Shown: positions 30,601 through 37,914 of the stretch, one piece after another | How positions within the stretch are numbered: position 1 is the first letter of the stretch | How the letters are laid out: every line of letters starts with the position of its first letter | DNA from: Actinomadura viridilutea | Lineage (GTDB): Bacteria; Actinomycetota; Actinomycetes; Streptosporangiales; Streptosporangiaceae | Assembly (NCBI GenBank): GCA_003001795.1 | Contig: PVNI01000002.1 | Coordinates: forward strand, 186,001 to 250,000 | Direction: 5' to 3' | Length of the DNA stretch: 64,000 bases | The notes under the pieces: model-generated | Seen by the model: only the letters and a program-made list of their open reading frames with translations | Told to the model about the DNA's origin: nothing | Database searches by the model: none | Translations under genes and position numbers: made by a program

Positions 30601-33431
30601 CCGAGGGGCGCATGTCGCGCGACCAGATGACCCACGCCGTGGGGGCGGGCAGCCTCCTGGTGCGCACCGAGGAGGGCCTGTTCGGGTTCATCCACAGCTC
30701 CGTGATGGAGTGGCTCGTCGCCAAGCACATCGCGGAGGAGTTCGGCAGGACCGCCGCGCCGCGCGTGCTCGTCACCGGCCAGCTGTCGCAGCTGACCGTC
30801 GACTTCCTGTGCGACCTGGCCGACACGCGCGCCTGCCAGCAGTGGGCGGCGCAGGTGCTGGCGGACGCCGACGCGGACGACGTGGCGCGCGCCAACGCCC
30901 TCAAGATCACCACGCGGCTGCGCACGTCGACGCGCACCGACCTGCGCGGCGCCCGGCTGGCCGGCGAGGACCTGTCCTACCGCGACTTCCAGGGCGTCGA
31001 CCTGACCGGCGCGGACCTGACCGAGGCGCAGCTGGTCGGCGCCGACCTGTCGCGCGCGGTGCTGCGGGACGCGTCGCTGGCCGGGGCCCGGCTCGACGAG
31101 GCCCGGCTGACCGGCGCGGACCTGCGCGGCGCCGACCTGTCCCGGGCGCGGCTGGCCCGCGCCGACCTGCGGGACGCGACGGTCGACGGCAGCCGCTGGA
31201 CGCGCGCCGCCCTCATCGACGCGACCCTGCCGGACCGCATCGCGTCCGCGCCCGAGCTGCGCGAGGCCGCCATCGCCCCGGGCCGCCCGGTGGACCTGCA
31301 GGTCGCCCCCGCCGGGATCGGGGTGCCGTACGGATTCCACTTCGCCACCAGCCGGCTTCCTCAGCCCCTCGCCTACAGCCCCGGCGGGTCGATCCTCGCG
31401 GTGGGAGGCGAGGACGGAGGCGTCCTGGTGTGCGATGCGCTCACGGGGAAGCCTCTGCGCATGCTCCTGGGCCACCGCGACCGCACGTACGCGGTCCTGT
31501 TCGACAGCACCGGCAACTTGCTGGCCACCGGATCGGCCGACGGCACCGTGCGGCTGTGGGACCTGGCCACGGGGCACTGCGCGCACACGTTCACCGTGCA
31601 TCCCGAAGGGGTGTGGCCCGTCGTCGTCGGCCCGCCCCGCCCCGACGCCGAGGACCCCTACCAGGGCGCGCTCCTCGCGGCGGGGGCGGCCGATGGGACC
31701 ATCCGCCTGTGGGACTGCGCCACCGGCGAACGACGTCACGAACTGCCGGGGCACACCGCCCCCATCTACACGGCGGTGTTCGACCCGAACGGCACGCTGA
31801 TGGTGACGGGCGACTACGCGGGCGTCCTGCGCGTCTGGGATTTGAAGACGGGCGAACTGCAGCGCGAGCTCACCGGCCACCGCGGCTCCGTCTACCGGGC
31901 CGTGTTCCACCCCGACGGCTCCCTCCTCGCGGCGGGGGACGAAGCCGGCGTGGTGCGCCTCTGGGACATCCGCACCGGGGAGATCAAACAGGAGCTGCTG
32001 GGCCACACGGGCCGCGTGTACGCCATCGCGTTCCACCCTGACGGCGACCTGATGGTGACCGGCTCCACGGACAAGTCCGTACGGCTGTGGCGGGACGGGC
32101 GCCACCATCGCACCCTCACCGGGCACGACGGCGCCATCTACCAGGCCACGTTCAGCCCCGACGGGCGGCGCCTGGCCACCGCCGACAGCGCCGGCGCCGT
32201 CCGCCTCTGGGACCCCGACACGGGGCGGCTGCGCGTGGAGCTCGCCGGGCACCGGGGGGCGGTGTGGCCGTTCGCGTTCCGCCCCGATGGCGCCGAGCTC
32301 GCCACCAGCAGCAACGACGGCACCGCCCGCCTGTGGGACGCCGAGACGGGCCAGTGCCGGGTCGTGCTGCGCGGCCACGGCCGCCGCGTCACCGGCGTGT
32401 GCTTCTCCCCCGACGGCGGCCTGCTGGCGTCGAGCGGCAACGACGGCCTGGTGCGGCTGTGGGAGCCGCGCACCGGACGCCTGGTGCGGGAGCTGCACGG
32501 CGTCGCCGACAACCTCACGTCCGTCGCCTTCAACCCCGAGGGCGGGCAGCTGGCCACCGCCACCAACGACGGCGGCGTCCACCTGTGGCAGGCGGGCACG
32601 GGCACGTTCGAACGCGAACTCAACGTCGAGACCGACCACGTGTGGGCGCAGTCGTTCAGCCCCGACGGGACGCGCCTGGCCACCGCCAACGACGACGACA
32701 CCGTCCGCCTGTGGTACTGGACCACGGGCCGGCAGACCGTCAACCTGGCCGACCACCGCGGCCGGGTGCGCTCCATCGACTTCTCCCCCGACGGGAGCAT
32801 GGTCGCCACCGGCTGCGACGACAACCTGGTCCGCCTCTGGGACCCCCGCACCGGCGAATGCCTCTTCACGCTGCGCGGGCACACCGACCGCGTCTACCGG
32901 GTGCAGTTCGACGCCACGGGGGACACGCTCGTCAGCGCGAGCAACGACGGCACCGCCTGGCTGTGGGACCCGCGCGCGGGCCAGGCGCGCCGCGTCCTCA
33001 CCGGCCACACCGGACGGCTGTGGACCGCCGCCTTCCACCCCGGGGGCGACATCCTGGCCACGGCCGGGGACGACCTGGTGGTGCGGTTGTGGGACCCCCA
33101 TGAGGGGCGCGTCCTGCACGTCCTGTCCGGCCACACCCGACGCGTCTGGTCGGTGGCGTTCTCACCGGACGGCGCTCTGCTGGCCAGCGCGGGCGACGAC
33201 GGCGCCATCATCCTGTGGGACGTGTCGGACCCCGCCGCGCCGTTCCGCCGCGCCACCCTGCTCGGGCTGCCCGACGGATGGGCCGCGCTGTCGCCGTCCG
33301 GCCGCTACAAGTGGGAGGGCGAGGTCGCGTCGGCGTTCTGGTACGCCATCGGCATGTGCCGCTTCGAGCCGGGGGAACTCGACGCGTACCTCCCCGAGGT
33401 GCACCAGATCCCCCTGGACGCGGAGTTCTGA
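27606..33431 (+). CDS. TIR - degenerate metallophosphoesterase - NACHT - pentapeptide - WD40 fusion
   Basis: A 1,941-aa single-gene STAND system. Residues 12-150 are a TIR domain (DFFISYSPADERWAAWIA, then SRNYLRSRYGRWEWM with the putative NADase Glu86). A Pro-rich linker follows. Residues 205-490 are a calcineurin-like phosphoesterase domain whose motifs are decayed (SGPRFG, TGNLT, PGPHD, QGTPS). Residues about 540-665 are an alpha/beta region that may be nuclease-like. NACHT spans about 700-1045 (P-loop GDFGRGKT, Lys729; Walker B VLLFDGFDEL; VVASRTQHF). Pentapeptide repeats (about 1111-1207) and 15 WD40 repeats (about 1255-1895) lead to a conserved-looking tail WYAIGMCRFEPGELD. Inferred role: WD40 sensing, NACHT oligomerisation, TIR cleaving NAD+. 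ATG 27606 was chosen; the frame opens 12 codons earlier. Confidence 0.92.
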   Translation: MTPPSGPYGQDRPTDFFISYSPADERWAAWIAWQLETAGHRTMMQAWDFVPGTNFIDFMDRGLSEAKVVIAVLSRNYLRSRYGRWEWMTALRADPDDPARKLVTVRIEDCEIDGLLSTITYVDLVGVEDAAQARALLMRRINEALTGHARPLTGPAFPGSPGTHAEPSPAEPAGGTLPEATGERAMRRAPVVPPAFPGAAGDDIRPREHLSVLHVSGPRFGRTLAEPDEPTTATELQDRIWSDVTRLTDAGVPRPDLLVVTGNLTHSGSRKEFAEALSFLTSLRALLGLEAQRVVVVPGPHDVTRAACQAYFSSCEADDIEPQPPYWPKWRHFAGLFKEFYQGLDSLIFDSAQPWTLFPMPDLKVVVAGLNSTLPITHRPEDRYGEVGRAQAAWFTERLRHFEDEGWLRLGAVAHSPVAGQKDAMRDPDVVDSLLGTHVNLFFQGTPSELGTMPLMPSETPVVPALGPGRHQTVVIRRDGLERWIPEHAERRSPERLERSWTFVGATFSPPREQSEPPAPTPQIERSHGDERAEAAPDPTARLLDRIAEACETRFERANIRRVVPAPRPGGGTDAPHLLLTHMEDGFVRQYRIGAHVGQVTEADVDAFARHVHADGSDHGSELVYVGPPPPRSLREDALRRGIRVRSFTEFQGLLDLSEYVAGQTARLSSGDLYPPSLYVPQRYRVVDRQPSDTAGDEVRDDVVGEMLRLLAADHGRFVLLLGDFGRGKTFALRELARRIPEELPHVIPILIELRALDKAHSVDGLVAAHLANHGEELIDLKAFHYMLRQGRIVLLFDGFDELVTRVTYDQAAEHLDTLLQAAQDKAKIVVASRTQHFKSQAQVLTALGEKVGVLPHRRVLSLEDFTPAQVRAYLVNRYGDERTADERLRILAGLEELLGLTSNPRMLSFIADLPEERLRAVAHARHTVSPADLYREILSSWLAYEAERVRHAGGPTGLTVEAMWEAVGTLALRLWESNEPFLRLAELTDVADTLTGLTEGRMSRDQMTHAVGAGSLLVRTEEGLFGFIHSSVMEWLVAKHIAEEFGRTAAPRVLVTGQLSQLTVDFLCDLADTRACQQWAAQVLADADADDVARANALKITTRLRTSTRTDLRGARLAGEDLSYRDFQGVDLTGADLTEAQLVGADLSRAVLRDASLAGARLDEARLTGADLRGADLSRARLARADLRDATVDGSRWTRAALIDATLPDRIASAPELREAAIAPGRPVDLQVAPAGIGVPYGFHFATSRLPQPLAYSPGGSILAVGGEDGGVLVCDALTGKPLRMLLGHRDRTYAVLFDSTGNLLATGSADGTVRLWDLATGHCAHTFTVHPEGVWPVVVGPPRPDAEDPYQGALLAAGAADGTIRLWDCATGERRHELPGHTAPIYTAVFDPNGTLMVTGDYAGVLRVWDLKTGELQRELTGHRGSVYRAVFHPDGSLLAAGDEAGVVRLWDIRTGEIKQELLGHTGRVYAIAFHPDGDLMVTGSTDKSVRLWRDGRHHRTLTGHDGAIYQATFSPDGRRLATADSAGAVRLWDPDTGRLRVELAGHRGAVWPFAFRPDGAELATSSNDGTARLWDAETGQCRVVLRGHGRRVTGVCFSPDGGLLASSGNDGLVRLWEPRTGRLVRELHGVADNLTSVAFNPEGGQLATATNDGGVHLWQAGTGTFERELNVETDHVWAQSFSPDGTRLATANDDDTVRLWYWTTGRQTVNLADHRGRVRSIDFSPDGSMVATGCDDNLVRLWDPRTGECLFTLRGHTDRVYRVQFDATGDTLVSASNDGTAWLWDPRAGQARRVLTGHTGRLWTAAFHPGGDILATAGDDLVVRLWDPHEGRVLHVLSGHTRRVWSVAFSPDGALLASAGDDGAIILWDVSDPAAPFRRATLLGLPDGWAALSPSGRYKWEGEVASAFWYAIGMCRFEPGELDAYLPEVHQIPLDAEF

Positions 33432-33432
33432 C

Positions 33433-33477
33433 GGCCTTCTGCGGCGCCGCGGGACGGCCGCGGCGCCGCAGAAGGCC
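33433..33477. terminator. Bidirectional 20-bp hairpin between the NACHT gene and coaE
   Basis: Perfect 20-bp arms (33433-33452 and 33458-33477) close a five-base loop. It begins two bases after the TIR-NACHT stop and ends 19 bases before the coaE stop, so it can serve both convergent genes. No U tract is present. Confidence 0.75.
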
Positions 33478-33495
33478 ACGGACCCCGTACCGGTC

Positions 33496-34116
33496 TCACC
33501 CCGCCGGGGCGGTGTGGGCGCGGCGGACCAGCTCGTCCCACAGCGCGTCGACCTGGGCGTGCAGCTCGTCCAGGCTTCCGGAGTTGTCGATGACGTGGTG
33601 GGCGAGCGCACGCCGCTGCTCCCGGGTGGCCTGCGCGGCGATCCGGGCGCGCGCCTCCTCCTCGGTCATCCCGCGCCGCTCCACCAGCCGCCGGATCTGC
33701 GTCTCCACGGGGGCGTCCACGACCACCACCACGTCGTACATGCCGGCGAGGTCGTTCTCCACCAGCAGCGGCACGTCGTACACCACCACGGCGTCCTCGG
33801 GGGCGGCCTCCATCAGCTCCGCCACCCGCTCCCCCACCAAGGGGTGGACGATCGCGTTCAGCGCGGCGCGCCGGTCGGCGTCGGAGAACACGATCGAGGC
33901 GAGCTTCTCGCGGTCGAGCGACCCGTCCGGCCGCAGGATCTCCTCGCCGAACTCGGCCGCCACCGCCGCCAGCCCGGGGGTGCCGGGCTCGACCACCTCC
34001 CGGGCGATCCGGTCCGCGTCGATGATCATCGCGCCGTGGGCGCGGAGCCGCGCCGACACCTCGCTCTTGCCCGATCCGATTCCGCCGGTCAGTCCCACCT
34101 TCAGCACGGCCCCCAC
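33496..34116 (-). CDS. coaE: Dephospho-CoA kinase
   Basis: Phosphorylates the ribose 3'-OH of dephospho-CoA, the last step of CoA synthesis. The P-loop is [11 protein letters not shown] (Lys about 17), followed by [15 protein letters not shown] for substrate binding, and [11 protein letters not shown] and RRRGMT-type lid residues. The 206-aa length is normal. The start may be ATG 34116 or the GTG three codons in; the former is given. It lies just downstream of a GNAT gene on the same strand. Its 3' end faces the shared terminator. Confidence 0.96.
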   Translation of the reverse strand: MGAVLKVGLTGGIGSGKSEVSARLRAHGAMIIDADRIAREVVEPGTPGLAAVAAEFGEEILRPDGSLDREKLASIVFSDADRRAALNAIVHPLVGERVAELMEAAPEDAVVVYDVPLLVENDLAGMYDVVVVVDAPVETQIRRLVERRGMTEEEARARIAAQATREQRRALAHHVIDNSGSLDELHAQVDALWDELVRRAHTAPAG

Positions 34117-34152
34117 CCTAACGACCGCCCGGTCGGCGGCCGAGCGCGCGGG

Positions 34153-34647
34153 TCAGCCGGCGGCCGCGGCGGGGACGAGGTCCTTGCGCATGTGCACCAG
34201 CGTCAGATGGGCCGCGACGCGTTCGCGGTGGGTCTCGTGGTAGCCGAGCCGCCGGCACAGCCGCAGGCCGCCCTCGCTGAGATGGCCGGTGAACAGGACG
34301 CAGGCGTCGGCGCGGTCCGCGACGTTCTCCTCCAACGCGGCCAGCAGGCGGGCGCCGATGCCGCGCCGCTGCACGTCCGGCGCGACCACCAGCCGGCCGA
34401 TGAGGCAGGTGCGGCCGCTGAACTGGGCCCGCACCGCCCCGACCAGCCGGTGCCCGGCGACGGCCTTGAGCACCGCGGCGTCGCCGTCGAGCACCGCGCG
34501 CACCTGCTCCAGCGACTCCACCAGCGGGGGGATGAACGGGTCGCCGTACAGCTGCGCCTCGGCCAGGTAGGCGGCGCGCTGCACGGTGAGGATCTCCCCG
34601 GCGTCGGCGGGCCCGGCCCGTTCGATCACGACCTGCGGCTCGTCCAT
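34153..34647 (-). CDS. GNAT-family N-acetyltransferase
   Basis: A 164-aa single-domain acetyltransferase: IERAGPADAGEILTVQRAAY at the N-terminus, acetyl-CoA loop VVAPDVQRRGIGARLLAALE (Gln/Arg-x-x-Gly-x-Gly/Ala pattern), and a C-terminal GLRLCRRLGYHETHRERV segment. The substrate is not predictable. It is on the coaE strand, 36 bp upstream of coaE, so the two may be co-transcribed. Confidence 0.9.
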   Translation of the reverse strand: MDEPQVVIERAGPADAGEILTVQRAAYLAEAQLYGDPFIPPLVESLEQVRAVLDGDAAVLKAVAGHRLVGAVRAQFSGRTCLIGRLVVAPDVQRRGIGARLLAALEENVADRADACVLFTGHLSEGGLRLCRRLGYHETHRERVAAHLTLVHMRKDLVPAAAAG

Positions 34648-34684
34648 GAACCGACCCTAGCGGGGCGCGGGACGCGGGCCCGGC

Positions 34685-36640
34685 TCACCGTCCGATCCGG
34701 ACGGTCACCGTGACGGGATAGTGGTCCGACGCCCGCGACCGGATCACCTTGTAGTCGGCGAACGTCAGATCGTCGGTGCCGAAGATCCAGTCGAACCGCT
34801 CGCCGCCCGCCGTGGTCGGCGAGGGGTCGTCGCCGAACGCGGCGCTGCGCAGCTCGGTGCCCTCCAGCATGCGCCGGACCGCCGCGCTGCCGGGGCCGGC
34901 GTTGAAGTCCCCGCCGATGATCGTGCGGGGCGCGCCGCCCCACGCCCGCAGCAGCGTGGCCGCCTCCCGGACGCGCTCGGTCTCCTCGTCGGCGCCGCCC
35001 TCGAGGTGCGTGGACCACACGTCGAGCGTCGTGTCGCCCACGCCCAGGCGCGCCCACACGTACCCGCGGATCTGCGACCAGTCGCCCTTGGCCATCCGGC
35101 CGGTGCCCGAGCTGCGCACCGGCAGCGACGTGAGGATCGCGTTGCCGAACTGCCCGTCGGCGGCCGGGCCCCACACCAGCGACATGCCGAGGCGGCGGGC
35201 CAGCCAGACGGCCACGTCGGTCGTGCCCGACTGCAGCGATCCGCGTCCGGCCTCCTGCAGCAGCACCACGTCCACGCGCTGCCGCTCGATCACCTGGGCG
35301 AGGCCCTCGGGGTCGAGGCGGCCGTCCTGGTCGATGGCGTGGTGGATGTTGTAGGTGAGCACCCGCACCTGCCCCGCCGGGCGCGCCGCGGCGGCGGCCT
35401 TGCGGTTCGGCGTGGTGAACGTGAAGATCAGCGTGCCGAGCAGCAGCACCAGCGCGCAGGCCCCGGCGGTCAGCGCCCGCACCGGCGCCCGCGCCGGCAG
35501 CGGGCCGCCCCGCGCCGCCGCGATCGCCGCCAGCGCGCCGAGCAGGATGCCGGCCAGGCCGGGCAGCACGTTGTTCGGCAGCGGCAGCGGCTCGATCGCG
35601 CTGACCAGGTACGGGATGAGGATCACGGCGATCAGCAGGCCGCCCAGCGCGGCGCCCGCGTCGACCCGCCACACCGGGCCGCCCGCCCCGGCGCGGCGCA
35701 GCGGCGCCCGGCACGCCACCGCCAGCAGCCACGCCGCCAGCACCTGCCCGACGATCACCACCGGCACCACCTCGATGCCGCTGACCGCGTACGTGCCGGC
35801 GACCGCGCCCACGGCGACGCCGAGGACGGTGCCGCCCAGCACGCACACGCCGCCGGGCACCGCCCGGACCGCCAGGCCCGACGCCAGGAACGCCAGCGCC
35901 AGGCCCTGCCCGGCGACGACCACGACGTGCGCGACGGTCAGCGACCGCCACCCCGAGGACGCCACGAACGCCGGGCTCGACAGCACCAGGGTCTGCAGCG
36001 CGACGAAGGGGCCGATCGCCGAGGCGCCCAGGGCGTCCCGCCAGGAGATCCCCGGCGCCTCCACCGGCCCGGAGGACAGCTCCCGGTACAGCGCGTACGC
36101 GCCGAGCCCCACGAACGCCAGGCACGGCAGCCACGGCCACACCCCCGGCCGCCACACCGGGTCCCAGGTGCCGAACGCCATGCGCACCGCGGTGTCGGCC
36201 GACAGCCCCGCGACGGCGGCGGTGGCGAAGCCCACGCCGGACAGGCCGCGCGCGCCCTCGTACAGCGCGGCCACCGCGACCATGCCGATCGCGGTCCCGC
36301 CGAGCGCCAGCCAGACCTGCGGCTGGATCGCCTCGGCGACCAGCCGCACCGCCAGCAGCCCGCCGACGCCGACGAGCAGCAGGCCGCGCGGCCCGGCGGC
36401 CCGGCGCACCAGCGGGCCGGCGAACCCGGCCAGGAACACCGCCAGCAGGACGACGGCGGCCGCAGCGGGGCCCACCGAGTGGGCGAAGTGGTCGAACTGC
36501 GGCAGCGAGAAGCGCAGGGTCTGCGCGAGCACGGCGACGGTGACGGCGATCAGCGCCAGCCGCGCCGGCCCTTGCGGGACGATCGGAGGACCGGCCTGCG
36601 CGGGGCCGCCGGTCCGGGTGCCTACCTCTGTGCTGGCCAA
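34685..36640 (-). CDS. Polytopic membrane protein with C-terminal endonuclease/exonuclease/phosphatase domain
   Basis: A 651-aa protein. Residues about 25-415 contain roughly eleven transmembrane helices. Residues about 430-651 form an EEP (DNase I-like) domain with the catalytic motifs LTYNIHHA, LLQEAGR, VWSTHLEGG, IGGDFNAGPGS, RFDWIFGT and ASDHYPVTV, all intact. Such membrane-tethered EEP proteins may act on phospholipids or nucleic acids at the cell surface; the substrate is unknown. It has no partner gene in tight linkage except the GNAT gene downstream (37 bp). Confidence 0.9.
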   Translation of the reverse strand: MASTEVGTRTGGPAQAGPPIVPQGPARLALIAVTVAVLAQTLRFSLPQFDHFAHSVGPAAAAVVLLAVFLAGFAGPLVRRAAGPRGLLLVGVGGLLAVRLVAEAIQPQVWLALGGTAIGMVAVAALYEGARGLSGVGFATAAVAGLSADTAVRMAFGTWDPVWRPGVWPWLPCLAFVGLGAYALYRELSSGPVEAPGISWRDALGASAIGPFVALQTLVLSSPAFVASSGWRSLTVAHVVVVAGQGLALAFLASGLAVRAVPGGVCVLGGTVLGVAVGAVAGTYAVSGIEVVPVVIVGQVLAAWLLAVACRAPLRRAGAGGPVWRVDAGAALGGLLIAVILIPYLVSAIEPLPLPNNVLPGLAGILLGALAAIAAARGGPLPARAPVRALTAGACALVLLLGTLIFTFTTPNRKAAAAARPAGQVRVLTYNIHHAIDQDGRLDPEGLAQVIERQRVDVVLLQEAGRGSLQSGTTDVAVWLARRLGMSLVWGPAADGQFGNAILTSLPVRSSGTGRMAKGDWSQIRGYVWARLGVGDTTLDVWSTHLEGGADEETERVREAATLLRAWGGAPRTIIGGDFNAGPGSAAVRRMLEGTELRSAAFGDDPSPTTAGGERFDWIFGTDDLTFADYKVIRSRASDHYPVTVTVRIGR

Positions 36641-36799
36641 TTGAACGTGTGCTCCCCGGGGACGAGCATGAACGGGCGGGACGAGCGGTCGGGCCGTCGA
36701 AGGGCCCGGAGGGTTCCGGCCGAGATCCTATGACCCCTCGGACGCCGCCCACCGCCACGACGCCGCAAAATTGACGACGCCGCCCGCGCCGACGGCGCG

Positions 36800-36819
36800 G
36801 CATAACGATCATGTTATGC
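36800..36819. promoter_or_regulatory. AT-rich palindrome, candidate operator
   Basis: GCATAAC (36800-36806) and GTTATGC (36813-36819) are perfect 7-bp arms around GATCAT. The element lies 160 bp upstream of the EEP membrane protein start (minus strand). Such an AT-rich dyad in this GC-rich DNA suggests a transcription-factor site, for example of the GntR or TetR type. The target and regulator are unknown. Confidence 0.45.
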
Positions 36820-37806
36820 GGCTGTGCCGTGTCATCCCGTCCCCTGAGGGAAACGGGCACCAGCCCTCAGCGCGCCCCGCCGCGAGGCACGGAACGTCCG
36901 CGCAGGCAGGCCTGAGCGAACATCGCGTACTGCGGGGTCAGCCCCGGGATTCACGAGGGCGCCTCTTCCGGAACACCGTCTTCCGGCAACGGTCATGCCC
37001 GCAGAAGCGACCCCAGACCCACCGCGGCCTGCGCGTCATCGTCTCCGACTTCCTCGCCCCCACCGACCCCGCACTGCAGCGCTCACGCCACCGTGACCGG
37101 GCCACATGGCAGTGGGCGCGTCGCAACACCGCGGGGGTGGGGTGCAGCGCCTCCACCACGTCTCACCCGACCGCGTCGCCCCGGGCACGCGCATCCTGCT
37201 GGAAACCGCGCCCCCCGTCGGCGGTGTGGATGGGGTGGCGGCGTCGTGCGCGTCGAACAGCCCTGTCCGGCACGGCAAGCCGTCAGGGCGCCGCCGGCAA
37301 GGCACCGCCGCGTCGAGTCGCGCCACGCAGGCCGGGCGGGCCGCACGCGACCGGCGGACGCCGCAAGCGGCGGCGCGCGTCCAGGTCCCTTCGCCTACTG
37401 CGGTCACGTCCGGACGGCGGACGTCCTCGGCTGCCGCGTCAGGAAGCCGATGGGGCTGCCTCGGAACGCACGCCACGACAAGGCGAAGACGCGCATCACG
37501 CGAAAAACGGGCTCCACCCGCCCTCACAAGCCGTCTGAGGGCACACGAGACGCCGACGGAGGTCGACGGACTGCTCGACCGCCCATGGAGCGCGGACGAG
37601 GCGAGCCTGCGGTGAGACGGCGCTGAAGACGCAGGAAGGCGACCACCAGGCCCGGCGGCGTCTCGGGGGGCCGCCCTCACGGATTCAGCGGTGGGCAGAT
37701 GGGCCCTGAACGGTCCTGACGGCCTTCCTGAGCGTCCGGAGGTCCGTCCTAGGCAACCACATCCGCTGCGGCGCATGCGGGCGCGAGAGCAGCCTTGGCC
37801 GACCGG

Positions 37807-37847
37807 TGGGGCGGTTCCCAGGGCTCAGGGCCCTGGGAACCGCCCCA
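37807..37847 (-). terminator. rpsA terminator hairpin
   Basis: Perfect 18-bp arms (37807-37824 and 37830-37847) with a five-base loop, 68 bp past the rpsA stop. It is one of the strongest hairpins in the window. It lacks a U tract. Confidence 0.75.
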
Positions 37848-37914
37848 CGGGCAGGCCGCCGCCCAGGTGCGCGCGGCGTGACGCGCGGCCCGGGACGGCC
37901 GGACGTTCCCGCGG

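Larger units (their letters stand above)
36641..37914. other. 1.27-kb gene-free region upstream of the EEP gene and 3' of rpsA
   Basis: No frame has convincing coding properties. It contains an AT-rich palindrome (36800-36819) and the rpsA terminator (37807-37847), listed separately. A short stretch near 37027-37080 reads GLRVIVSDFLAPTDPALQ, reminiscent of a DUF58 strand (VVVSDFL...). The frame then loses all resemblance, so it may be a decayed gene remnant. The rest is low-complexity Arg/Pro-coding sequence in every frame. Confidence 0.55.

Noticed and set aside
29502..33134. A 1,210-codon open frame on the minus strand opposite the TIR-NACHT gene
   Set aside because: Antisense shadow: composition dominated by Val/Ala/Arg/Gly/Gln and no motif, while the plus-strand frame has clear domains.
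37027..37100. A DUF58 gene
   Set aside because: Only about 18 residues resemble the family; sequence on both sides does not continue in any frame.
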